From Butyrivibrio sp. VCD2006 (lineage in GTDB: Bacteria; Bacillota; Clostridia; Lachnospirales; Lachnospiraceae), in assembly GCF_000423925.1 (NCBI RefSeq), contig NZ_AUIX01000001.1, positions 248,001 through 312,000 on the forward strand: 64,000 nucleotides of DNA, read 5' to 3'. How positions within the stretch are numbered: the stretch's first letter is position 1; every line of letters begins with the position of its first letter. Made by a program: the position numbers and the translations under genes. Of the stretch, positions 39,028 to 47,572 are shown one piece after another. The notes under the pieces are model-generated. The model was not told the origin of the DNA. It ran no database searches and was given only the letters and a program-made list of their open reading frames with translations.

Positions 39028-39290
39028 AGAAAAAATCTCCTTTCAATGATATTATCCCTCATCTATCCGGTACTCCCACATTGTCTGCGAAAAGTGCTAA
39101 TTCGGAGGGAAAAATTCATGTTTACTGATATTTAGTATAACAAATAAATCTTATACATTTTATCGTTTAGAAAATTTTAATAAATATGAAAATTAATAAT
39201 TGTTATTTAATAATGTAATTACTGATTTTGCGATATACTATAAATGGTTAAGTATGTTAGTCTCGCTATAAAGTAAATGGAGATAGACTT

Positions 39291-40148
39291 ATGTCACTAT
39301 TAGAAGAGAGAATTAAAAGTGTTTATGCCAACCTTACAAGAGAAGAGAGAAAGGCTGCAGACTATTGCCTGAAGAATGATTCCAGTATTTATAATAATAC
39401 TGTGGCCGAACTGGCGGAAGCTTCCGGCACAACCCAGGCTACCTGGAGCAGATTTTCAAAATCTCTTGGCTATTCCGGACTGAAAGGTCTTAAAAGAGAA
39501 ATCTTTTCAGATGCTAAAAAGGCTGAAAAGGCAGGGCCACACATAGAGTTTAAGGATATCAATCAATATACTTCTATGCAGGCTATTGCTGATAATATCT
39601 GCGCCACAAGTATTCAGGCTGTTCAGACCACATACAGGCTTTTCGATACTCAGTCCTTTGAAGGTGCTGTTGATGCCATCGTAAAAGCACGAATGATACG
39701 AATCTTCGGAGTTGGTAGCAGTTCACTTGCTGCATTTGATCTTTTCACAAAATTCCAGAGATTATCTTATAACGTTACCTATAACGAAGATTTCCACAAT
39801 AGTCTCATGAATGCGGCACAGCTTCAGGAAGATGACGTTGCCATTTTCTTATGTGATTCCGGAAAAACTGAGGAAATAATGCAGATACTAAAGATTGCTA
39901 ACAGCAGACACTCAGATACCGTTGCAATCACAAAGCTTGGAAACAGTCCGCTTGCCCAGGGTTGCAATCATGTTCTCTTTACTACTTCGCCTGAGATAGA
40001 TAAAAAGAGCGGTGTAACGAGTTCCAGATTTGCACAGCTATTCCTTGTAGATACACTCTATACTGCAGTTGCTAATAAAGATTTTGCCAACATCAGACAG
40101 CATCTGCAGGATTCCTACGATCTGTTCCATGATATTGGAAACTACTAA
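39291..40148 (+). CDS. MurR/RpiR-family transcriptional regulator
   Basis: 285 residues. N-terminal HTH of the RpiR type (EERIKSVYANLTREERKAADYCLKN, NNTVAELAEASGTTQATWSRFSKSLGYSGLKGLKREI), then a SIS phosphosugar-binding domain (IRIFGVGSSSLAAFDLFTKFQ, DVAIFLCDSGKTEEIMQILKIA). Probably senses a sugar phosphate. It has no obvious partner; the next gene is convergent. Confidence 0.9.
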   Translation: MSLLEERIKSVYANLTREERKAADYCLKNDSSIYNNTVAELAEASGTTQATWSRFSKSLGYSGLKGLKREIFSDAKKAEKAGPHIEFKDINQYTSMQAIADNICATSIQAVQTTYRLFDTQSFEGAVDAIVKARMIRIFGVGSSSLAAFDLFTKFQRLSYNVTYNEDFHNSLMNAAQLQEDDVAIFLCDSGKTEEIMQILKIANSRHSDTVAITKLGNSPLAQGCNHVLFTTSPEIDKKSGVTSSRFAQLFLVDTLYTAVANKDFANIRQHLQDSYDLFHDIGNY

Positions 40149-40160
40149 TCATTAATGTTC

Positions 40161-40199
40161 AAAACAGCCGGCACTTTTGATTGTGCCGGCTGTTTTTTT
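40161..40199 (+). terminator. Terminator of the RpiR gene
   Basis: Stem AAAACAGCCGGCAC / GTGCCGGCTGTTTT (40161-40174 with 40183-40196), T7 tail. It meets the stop codon of the convergent lipoprotein gene. Confidence 0.9.
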
Positions 40200-42471
40200 A
40201 TTTCTCTGAAAGATATTTTTCTATTCTGTGCTGAACGTACAAAGATGCCTTTTCAGCAGTAATTTCTCCGGTATAGTAAGGCTTTACCGACTCAGCTATC
40301 ATGCTGACAATCTCCGTATCTCTATATTGGAACTTATGTAAAGAGCATATAAAACGCTTCATATCGTTTGCTTCCTCCAAAGAGAGCGGTGTAATTAGAA
40401 ATTCCCTGCTTCCTATAGTTATGCTACTTATGGTGTCTACTCTTTTACCTGAGTCATCAATATAATATTTAATCCGAGTCGATTTATCCACTAATAAATC
40501 AAGGGCATTTTCATTCACAGGAAATCCCCAATCAATACTGTATTGATATTCATCAAGCAGAAAATATCTTATAAATTTATATGCAATATCCTTATTATTA
40601 CTTCCTTTACTTATAGAAAAAAGCAATCCCGGATCAATATATGATATTCCTCCGTCTCTGGCAGGATAACCATTAAATGAGATATCTGTTCCAAAATAAC
40701 CATCCCTGATTATGCGATAATCCTCGAATTCTGAAATATGATAAGGTAACAGCATTGCCTTTTTATCCATATAGCAGTATTCATTCAGGTTTCGGCTGTT
40801 GTTATCATCCGCTCTTTTTATTTCTCTTAAGAGTGATATGAGATTTATAAAATTGTAATTTTGGAATTCACAGGTATCATTATCAAAATCAATAAACTCG
40901 AATCCCGATGTTGCATACAGTGTATCCACTCCTTCGAAGTAGATATTACCCATCATGTTCTGGGGTTTTATATTATGCTTATTGCACAGATTACGATAGT
41001 TTGTAAGACTGACTGTTTCATCACCAATTACATCTTTTGAAGCTGCGCAGGTATTGATAGTAAAGTAGGGCATTATAGCATACTGTTTTCCATGCTCACT
41101 TAAGGTCTTAGAAATATTATCAAGATATTTCTTTGAAGAAATATCTGCATCATTTTTCAGATACTCATCAAGAGGCTCTAAATAACCTTTATCAGTAAAA
41201 TCACATTGATCTGCATAAGAATTGAGAATCAGAATATCCGGTGCATTTCCGTTCTCCAAATCTTCAAGAATTTTCCTGCTCACAGTACGGTATCCTGAAA
41301 AACTGCTTTCGGTATAATCGATCAATCTGATATTATATTCGCTGTTTTCTTGATTAAATTTAATTACATGCTGCTTGACATTTGAATCATTTAAGGTAAT
41401 TCCTATAGTAATTGTCTTTACCTCATCACTTGATTCTTCTTTTTTCTTCATTGAAAAAGCGCGAACATTACCGGATTCATAATCAGCTATGATTTCAAAT
41501 TCACCACCTGTTGTCTCATTAAGGAGCAGAAGATCATCCGCATATAATCCGGATTTCGCAAAATCACATATCTTCTGAGCTGTTTCATCTCCTATATTAA
41601 AAGCATAGAGACAATTATTGTCTGTATAGTATAGGTCATATGTTATGCCGGTAAAAAATTTTGCTCCTACAGAAATCTCCTCAGGGATATAGGTCTTATT
41701 CTCAAGAGAATATTTTTTACTGTCAAATTCATATAGGACAAATCTCCATTTGCTATCTGTTTCAACTGTATAGATTTCTCCTTCGGGAGTAGTTAAAAGA
41801 ACTCTGTCTTTATGAATATCTCCCTTATTATCCATATTTAAGAAATGGCCTTCACCGGTCATTTCATCATACATTGAAAAGCCTTCAGATGAGTATGTAA
41901 GGATTCCGCCTCCTTTTACATAAGCAATACCCTTAATATAAGCAGCCGAATCCTCTTTAGTTATATTTGCTGCCCAGATTTCATCTCCGGATGGAGAGTA
42001 TTTAACTAGTTTTTTCTCACCTTTCCCATCATAAATATAATTATCTGTCACATTTTGAATTCCCTTTGTGTCAGGATAAACAGTTCTTATGGCATAAAAA
42101 TATTTGTCCTTATCGGTTACCAGATAATCAAATCTGGTATTATCTGATCCTATAAGAATTTCTTCAGTACCCGACTGGCCGCTCTTTATTCTGGCAAAGC
42201 TGTAGTTAGTGTGCCCATCGCTATTCGTGCATTTCAAACCATAGATTCCCTGTGTATCACTGCTAAGAGTTATGTAATCACTGTTCTTGAACAGATTGAT
42301 TCCCATATCTTTAAATTCAAAAACACAATCACTAAGATCTGCCTGTATTGAGCTTTTGGATTCTTCATGAAAATTTCCGCAAGAGCACAGAAAAGCCATA
42401 GCGCTTATCAGCACTACAGCTTTCCCCCCATTTATTAATTTTGAAATTGTCTCAGGTAGTTTTAGTCTCAT
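40198..42471 (-). CDS. Large lipoprotein: propeller-like region plus solute-binding-like region
   Basis: 757 residues. Lipoprotein signal with lipobox LCSC, Cys at 31. Residues about 45-350 are beta-rich with repeated short blades (GEEI-YTVETDSKW, YDLYYTDNNCLYAFN, EFEIIADYESGNVRAFS), like a beta-propeller. Residues about 365-757 resemble family-1 extracellular solute-binding proteins: ITIGITLNDSNVKQHVIKFNQENSEYNIRL-type opening, LENGNAPDILIL, DKGYLEPLDEYL, and SKGSNNKDIAYKFIRYFL near the end. The start overlaps the upstream SGNH gene as ATGA, so it is translationally coupled. No ABC transporter genes are nearby; a sensing or scaffold role in the acylation system is inference. Confidence 0.75.
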   Translation of the reverse strand: MRLKLPETISKLINGGKAVVLISAMAFLCSCGNFHEESKSSIQADLSDCVFEFKDMGINLFKNSDYITLSSDTQGIYGLKCTNSDGHTNYSFARIKSGQSGTEEILIGSDNTRFDYLVTDKDKYFYAIRTVYPDTKGIQNVTDNYIYDGKGEKKLVKYSPSGDEIWAANITKEDSAAYIKGIAYVKGGGILTYSSEGFSMYDEMTGEGHFLNMDNKGDIHKDRVLLTTPEGEIYTVETDSKWRFVLYEFDSKKYSLENKTYIPEEISVGAKFFTGITYDLYYTDNNCLYAFNIGDETAQKICDFAKSGLYADDLLLLNETTGGEFEIIADYESGNVRAFSMKKKEESSDEVKTITIGITLNDSNVKQHVIKFNQENSEYNIRLIDYTESSFSGYRTVSRKILEDLENGNAPDILILNSYADQCDFTDKGYLEPLDEYLKNDADISSKKYLDNISKTLSEHGKQYAIMPYFTINTCAASKDVIGDETVSLTNYRNLCNKHNIKPQNMMGNIYFEGVDTLYATSGFEFIDFDNDTCEFQNYNFINLISLLREIKRADDNNSRNLNEYCYMDKKAMLLPYHISEFEDYRIIRDGYFGTDISFNGYPARDGGISYIDPGLLFSISKGSNNKDIAYKFIRYFLLDEYQYSIDWGFPVNENALDLLVDKSTRIKYYIDDSGKRVDTISSITIGSREFLITPLSLEEANDMKRFICSLHKFQYRDTEIVSMIAESVKPYYTGEITAEKASLYVQHRIEKYLSEK

Positions 42472-43553
42472 TGCTCGTATGTAATAAGGTCCTGTTCCTC
42501 ATATGGCTTCATAAGTTCATTTACTATCTTATCAGATAAAGCCCTCATATCATCAAGTATAACTTCGTAATTCTCCTCTGTCATCCTGTTTTCATCTAAA
42601 GCCATTCTATCCATCATCAGTTTATTGATTTCAGGTGAAAAATGGATGGAATCCATGTAATTATCAAGATTTGTAATAATATCTTCCTCATTTTGGAAAC
42701 AGTATACCTTTGCATTGTCATACTGAAGCAGTGCAGATACCATTTCTTTTTCACAGTGAATAAAGGCATCCCTTTCCCCTGTCCTGTAAATTCCGTCCCA
42801 CCATAACATGGAATATGCAGGGAAGAAGAAGTAAAACTCTGTGTCAGGATGATTTTTTACTTCTGTTGTCAGTAGCTCAATATTTCCGGAAAGCTTATCA
42901 TCATAGACCTTCTCATCCATCATTGGTACTTCGTTTTTAGGCCTGAAATAAAGTCCCAGTGCATTGTCTTTACTGAAGGTTTTCCATTTTGCCCAGTTAT
43001 ATGATAGATTCTCGTCATAATCCACAACATATGAATTAACTATCATATACGGAATCTTCTCGAACAGAACACCCTTATTATAAATGTATCTAATATCGTT
43101 AAATGGATTTTTATCATACAGATACATGGGGCATCCCGTAGATTCATAGGTTGTGGTAGCATCCGCATTAAGAGATGACGGATCAATATTGTAAAACACC
43201 TTTTTGATATCATTTCCCGATGCAAAGGCTTCATCGAGAAGATAGCATAGATCAGCAGTTGCACCATAGGATCTTATAGCTTTTATTGATTTGCAGTCAA
43301 AGGCTTCATCATACCAGCTGTTGTCATTGTTCTCCGCAACTGACGAACCAACTATAAGAGCATCATAGTCAAAATGCCTGAGGGTTCCTATGCACTGATA
43401 TTCCTTGTCGTTAAGAACAGCTTTTAAACCAAACCATGGCTTATGGTAGTGGAAAAAAGGATCAATAAGAAATACCACTACTCCAATCAGTATGATAAGC
43501 GTTAAAACTGCTATTCCGAATCTTTTGATAAAATTTAAATCTTTGTTATCCAT
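42468..43553 (-). CDS. SGNH-hydrolase-like membrane-anchored protein (AlgJ/DltD-like role)
   Basis: 361 residues. One N-terminal membrane helix (about 12-30), then an extracytoplasmic domain. Block I GSS is at 69-71 (ALIVGSSVAEN) and a DxxH block is near the C-terminus (MDSIHFSP), the catalytic pattern of SGNH hydrolases and of the partners of MBOAT acyltransferases. It starts 17 nt after the MBOAT gene and overlaps the lipoprotein gene by 4 bp. The likely job is the outer half of O-acylation of a surface polymer. Confidence 0.75.
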   Translation of the reverse strand: MDNKDLNFIKRFGIAVLTLIILIGVVVFLIDPFFHYHKPWFGLKAVLNDKEYQCIGTLRHFDYDALIVGSSVAENNDNSWYDEAFDCKSIKAIRSYGATADLCYLLDEAFASGNDIKKVFYNIDPSSLNADATTTYESTGCPMYLYDKNPFNDIRYIYNKGVLFEKIPYMIVNSYVVDYDENLSYNWAKWKTFSKDNALGLYFRPKNEVPMMDEKVYDDKLSGNIELLTTEVKNHPDTEFYFFFPAYSMLWWDGIYRTGERDAFIHCEKEMVSALLQYDNAKVYCFQNEEDIITNLDNYMDSIHFSPEINKLMMDRMALDENRMTEENYEVILDDMRALSDKIVNELMKPYEEQDLITYEQ

Positions 43554-43570
43554 ACCTTTTTAGCTCACAC

Positions 43571-45100
43571 TTAGAATTGAAAATAGATAAAGGTACTTAC
43601 CTGTGACAGAGATACGAAGGACCACATAAAAAGAATTACAAGTAATGCCGTAAACTTCTTTGAGGGTACTCCATTTTCCACAATTTCTCTGGCATTTTTA
43701 CTTCTTATCACCAAAAATGATATTAGGAGAAGAACAATCCAGCTCACGAGGTAAACCATATTTGTGAGATTCTTTGCAAATAGACCTGTTGCGGTTATAG
43801 CCAGATAATTTTCTGGAATATCTAAAACCGCTGATGTCTTATACATAAATCCGGGCCATGTAGGAATAAATAGCTGTTTAAAATACTGGATTGCATACGT
43901 CATATCCTGAGATCTGAAAAATACCAGTGATACCAAAAACATACAAAATGTAAGTATTTCTCCAAGCCCTGCAGGTATAACAAAAAGTGGTTTTTCCCTA
44001 AGCAGATAGTGCTTTTTAATATCGCCCTTTACTGCCAGGATTCCAAGATCATCCCATACCACCATTATTCCCATTACAAGACCCCAGCATAAATAGGTCC
44101 ATCCTGCTCCATGCCAGAAGCCACTTAGAATAAAGACTATAAGCACATTCAGTGCTGTTCTTATTTTTCCCTTTTTTGAACCTCCAAGCGGAATATAAAC
44201 ATATCTCACAAAAAATCTCGTAAGAGTCATATGCCATCTCTGCCAAAGATTTCTGACACTGATTGCTTTATATGGTGAGTTGAAATTCTGTGGAAGCTCT
44301 ATTCCAAACATAATACTTACACCCTCTGCCATATCGCAATAACCTGAAAAATCAAAGTAAAGCTGGAATGCATAGGAGATAAGTACCAAAGCTCCTGTAA
44401 GAGTGTCCATGTAGTAGGTATATAAGAAGCCATAGTCTGCGATTTTTGCCAGGTTATCTCCAAGCAAAACCTTCTTTGAAAGTCCTATGGTAAAAAGCTC
44501 TATACCTTTTCTGAAATTCAAAGCAGAGATTTTTCTTTTATCAGTATCTCTAAACTGAGCTATCATCTCATAGGGTAGCGCAATCGGTCCCTGAATAATT
44601 TTCGGAAAATATGTGATGTAAAGAAGATACTCGATAAAGGAGACAGAAGACATATCAAGCTCATTATTTCTCCCCTTACCAAATCTGAAAGTATCTGTTA
44701 AAAATGCAATCTGAGAAAACACATAAAAGCTGATGCCTATCGGCATAATAATTTTTAGCTCAGGTGATTCTTTTCCAAGGATTGCATTAATATTTGACAG
44801 GAAAAAGTTAGTATATTTAAAGTATCCAAGAAGAATGAGATTTCCAACTATTCCAAAAGTTAAAAGTACTCCTGAAAACTCCTCCTTTTTTAATATGAGC
44901 CTCGATATGAAATATGTAAAAAGGCAGGAGATAAGTAGTGTTACAACAAAATCCAATGAAAAAAGTCCATACAAAACTAAAGAAGCTGCAATAAGTGAAA
45001 TATCAGCCAGCTTCCTTTTTTCAATCAGATTAAACCCGTACCACAAAATTAGTACTATGGGCAAAAATATTAAAATGAATGAAAATGAATTAAATGACAT
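43571..45100 (-). CDS. MBOAT-family O-acyltransferase (AlgI/PatA/DltB-like)
   Basis: 509 residues, about 11-12 membrane helices. The opening MSFNSFSFILIFLPIV is typical of the family. LWQRWHMTLTRFFVRYVYIPLGGS and SGFWHGAGWTYLCWG contain the conserved active-site His. Such proteins pass acyl groups across the membrane to an SGNH partner that modifies polysaccharide or teichoic acid. No Shine-Dalgarno precedes the ATG, and the promoter predicts transcription starting at the ATG itself. First gene of a three-gene operon with the SGNH-like and lipoprotein genes. Confidence 0.9.
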   Translation of the reverse strand: MSFNSFSFILIFLPIVLILWYGFNLIEKRKLADISLIAASLVLYGLFSLDFVVTLLISCLFTYFISRLILKKEEFSGVLLTFGIVGNLILLGYFKYTNFFLSNINAILGKESPELKIIMPIGISFYVFSQIAFLTDTFRFGKGRNNELDMSSVSFIEYLLYITYFPKIIQGPIALPYEMIAQFRDTDKRKISALNFRKGIELFTIGLSKKVLLGDNLAKIADYGFLYTYYMDTLTGALVLISYAFQLYFDFSGYCDMAEGVSIMFGIELPQNFNSPYKAISVRNLWQRWHMTLTRFFVRYVYIPLGGSKKGKIRTALNVLIVFILSGFWHGAGWTYLCWGLVMGIMVVWDDLGILAVKGDIKKHYLLREKPLFVIPAGLGEILTFCMFLVSLVFFRSQDMTYAIQYFKQLFIPTWPGFMYKTSAVLDIPENYLAITATGLFAKNLTNMVYLVSWIVLLLISFLVIRSKNAREIVENGVPSKKFTALLVILFMWSFVSLSQVSTFIYFQF

Positions 45101-45106
45101 GGTCTA

Positions 45107-45135
45107 ATTATACGTTTTAATATGTTCAAGGTCAA
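45107..45135 (-). promoter_or_regulatory. Near-consensus promoter giving a predicted leaderless mRNA
   Basis: On the minus strand TTGACC (45130-45135), 17-nt spacer, TATAAT (45107-45112). Only 6 nt separate the -10 box from the MBOAT ATG (45098-45100), so the expected start point is the A of the ATG. Confidence 0.8.
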
Positions 45136-45164
45136 AAAACTCCACGGAAAATCCGTGGAGTTTT
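45134..45164 (-). terminator. Terminator of exoA
   Basis: 13-bp perfect stem (45136-45148 with 45152-45164) with 3-nt loop and T6 on the minus strand. It overlaps the -35 box of the MBOAT promoter by two bases. Confidence 0.9.
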
Positions 45165-45168
45165 GTTA

Positions 45169-45930
45169 TCAGTCTAATAATAATCCTACGGGACAATGGT
45201 CGGATCCCATCTGATCCTTGTAAATTACGGCATCCTTAAGTCTGTCTTTAAGTGACTTTGATGTCACAAAATAATCTATACGCCATCCCGCATTCTTGGC
45301 TCTTGCCTGGAATCTATATGACCACCAGGAATAAGCGCCCTCCATATCAGGATAGAAATATCTGAAGGTATCTATAAGATCTGCAGAAACCACATTATCG
45401 AATTTTTCACGCTCTTCATCGGTAAATCCGGCATGACCGCGATTTGACTTTGGATTCTTAAGGTCTATTTCCTTATGCGCTACATTGAGATCTCCACAAT
45501 ATATTACAGGCTTGGTCTCTTCAAGCTTCTTCACATATTTCAAAAAGTCATCTTCCCAAACACACCTGTACTCCAGTCTTGAAAGATCGTCCTTAGCATT
45601 TGGAACATAAACTGTTATCAGATAGTAGTCAGGATATTCTGCAGTAATAACCCTTCCCTCATGGTCATGTTCTTCGATTCCTATGCCATAGGTCACATTT
45701 ATCGGTTCTTCCTTCGTAAAAAGAGCTGTTCCGGAGTATCCTTTCTTTTCAGCATAATTCCAATACTGATAATATCCGGGCAGATCAAGCTCAATCTGTC
45801 CTTCCTGGAGCTTAGTCTCCTGAAGACCTATAACATCAGGTTTTTCCTCATCCATGAATTTTTGAAATTCACCCTTGGATACGCAGGCACGAAGTCCGTT
45901 AACATTCCATGATACAAGCTTTTTTGACAT
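45169..45930 (-). CDS. exoA: Exodeoxyribonuclease III / AP endonuclease
   Basis: 253 residues of the ExoIII family that cuts DNA at abasic sites. Motifs: [16 protein letters not shown] (metal-binding Glu), [51 protein letters not shown] and the catalytic GSDHCPV. It lies 39 nt after the ClC gene and may be the last gene of the long leftward transcript from the origin. Confidence 0.95.
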   Translation of the reverse strand: MSKKLVSWNVNGLRACVSKGEFQKFMDEEKPDVIGLQETKLQEGQIELDLPGYYQYWNYAEKKGYSGTALFTKEEPINVTYGIGIEEHDHEGRVITAEYPDYYLITVYVPNAKDDLSRLEYRCVWEDDFLKYVKKLEETKPVIYCGDLNVAHKEIDLKNPKSNRGHAGFTDEEREKFDNVVSADLIDTFRYFYPDMEGAYSWWSYRFQARAKNAGWRIDYFVTSKSLKDRLKDAVIYKDQMGSDHCPVGLLLD

Positions 45931-45969
45931 ATTTTCTCCCCAATAAAAGTTGTGTTTAAGTTACCGTCA

Positions 45970-47241
45970 TTATCTGGTTTTCTGGTTAATATACTTATTG
46001 TGATATTTAGAATACATGATCTTCTGTGATCCATATACGCTGTAATATCCGGAGAAGGTATAGCTTAGAGCAATTGCAAGAAGATAGTATGGCATACCTG
46101 TATATCCGAAGAGCTCAAAACACAAAAGAAGCGAAGAGATGGGGCAATTGGTTATTCCACAAAACAGAGCACCCATTCCTATAGCTGAGCAAAGAGCTGA
46201 ATTAAATCCAAGCAGCTGTGAATAAAGGCATCCAAATGTTGCCCCGATATAGAGTGCAGGGACAATTTCTCCTCCCTTATAGCCTGCACCTAAAGTAAGT
46301 GCCGTAAATATCATTTTAAGAGCAAAGGCAGGGTAAGGCGCTTCACCTCTTTTTGCAAGTTCAATTACATCCATACCTGCTCCATTGTAATAATTGTTTC
46401 CTACAAGGAGCGTTAAAATTACTATGATACAGCCGCCAACGAATATTCTAACATAAGGATTTTTTAGATATTTCTTGTAAAGCTGTCCTGTTTTTTTCAT
46501 AACTATGCAGAATAATATGCTGATAAGCGCACATAAAACTGCAAGAATAGATCCTTTTATAGCATTTTCTATGGTAAGCTCCGGTACAATACTGACTGTA
46601 AATACATCGGACTCTGTTCCAAGACAGTGTGCCAGATTACTTGATACCAAAGCGGAGAGTACACACGGGATAAGTGCAGCATAGTACATAACTCCAACTG
46701 TTTCCAGCTCCATTGCAAAAAATGCCGCAGTCATTGGTGTTCCGAATAGCGCCGCAAATGCAGCACTCATTCCGCACATTGTGATTATCTTGCAATCATC
46801 ATCATCGAGCTTTATAAGTTCTCCGAGATTATGTCCTATACTTCCACCGAGCTGCAGAGCAGCACTTTCTCTTCCTGCACTTCCTCCAAATAAATGAGTA
46901 AGAATTGTTGCTACAAAAATGAGCGGTATTTTTCTCTTTGGAAGATGGTCTCCGGCAGAAATTGTTGTGATAACAAGATTTGTGCCTGTATCCTCGTAGT
47001 CCTTTGACAGTCTGTATAAGAATACAATTAAAAGACCCGCAAAGGGTAACAGGAAAATAATAAAGCTATGAGCTTTTCTATATTCAGTTGCAAGTCTAAT
47101 TCCATGGAAAAAGGCAGCTCCCACTGCCCCTATGATAACTCCCACAATAATTCCAAGCACCAACCACTTAATAGTAGCCGCAAGCCTTCTAAGCTGGTGC
47201 TTATAATGTGGCTCTTCATTATTCAGATTTTGTTCTGACAT
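45970..47241 (-). CDS. ClC-family chloride channel or antiporter
   Basis: 423 residues from the ATG at 47241; an upstream TTG at 47253 would add four residues and neither has a strong Shine-Dalgarno. About ten membrane helices. The selectivity region GGSAGRESAALQLGGSIGH keeps the gating Glu (GRE), and GGEIVPALYIGATFG matches the second ion-binding loop. This supports a Cl-/H+ exchanger more than a plain channel. It follows the 70-aa gene by 13 nt. Confidence 0.88.
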   Translation of the reverse strand: MSEQNLNNEEPHYKHQLRRLAATIKWLVLGIIVGVIIGAVGAAFFHGIRLATEYRKAHSFIIFLLPFAGLLIVFLYRLSKDYEDTGTNLVITTISAGDHLPKRKIPLIFVATILTHLFGGSAGRESAALQLGGSIGHNLGELIKLDDDDCKIITMCGMSAAFAALFGTPMTAAFFAMELETVGVMYYAALIPCVLSALVSSNLAHCLGTESDVFTVSIVPELTIENAIKGSILAVLCALISILFCIVMKKTGQLYKKYLKNPYVRIFVGGCIIVILTLLVGNNYYNGAGMDVIELAKRGEAPYPAFALKMIFTALTLGAGYKGGEIVPALYIGATFGCLYSQLLGFNSALCSAIGMGALFCGITNCPISSLLLCFELFGYTGMPYYLLAIALSYTFSGYYSVYGSQKIMYSKYHNKYINQKTR

Positions 47242-47254
47242 TTTTTTTCCCAAC

Positions 47255-47467
47255 TCACTTTGCCATAGATGCTATAAGTGCTTCTATTTCAGACTGACTA
47301 AGCATCTTATTACTGTTACCGGGATCCGGAGGCGCGGCAGCAGCTCCTGGTGCAGGTGCAGCTGTAGGCATAGTAAAATTACCAGCACCTTGCTGAGATG
47401 ATTTGCCCATAATACTGGCAAGAAGTGCCTGCTGTTCCGGATCTAATCCGTTTACATCTGTTCCCAT
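47255..47467 (-). CDS. Small protein with a FliM-like C-terminal peptide
   Basis: 70 residues, GAGGG 8 nt before the ATG. The middle is Ala/Pro/Gly-rich and looks unstructured. The last 16 residues include LSQSEIEALIAS, resembling the LSQxEIDALL peptide found at the N-termini of FliM and FliY that binds CheY or CheC. A second helix near the start (DPEQQALLASIMGK) has a similar spacing of Leu and acidic residues. I do not recognise a family. It precedes the ClC gene by 13 nt. Confidence 0.65.
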   Translation of the reverse strand: MGTDVNGLDPEQQALLASIMGKSSQQGAGNFTMPTAAPAPGAAAAPPDPGNSNKMLSQSEIEALIASMAK

Positions 47468-47572
47468 AGCTAGCCCTCACGTGTCAAAATTCAATAGTTC
47501 TCTTTGTAAGGTCATTTTATCATTTTTCAAATAATTAACAACTTAATAAATTCTAAAAATATGCTTAACAAA

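Noticed and set aside
39028..39290. Possible PerR box before the rubrerythrin gene
   Set aside because: AT-rich inverted stretches exist but none matches the TTATAATNATTATAA pattern.
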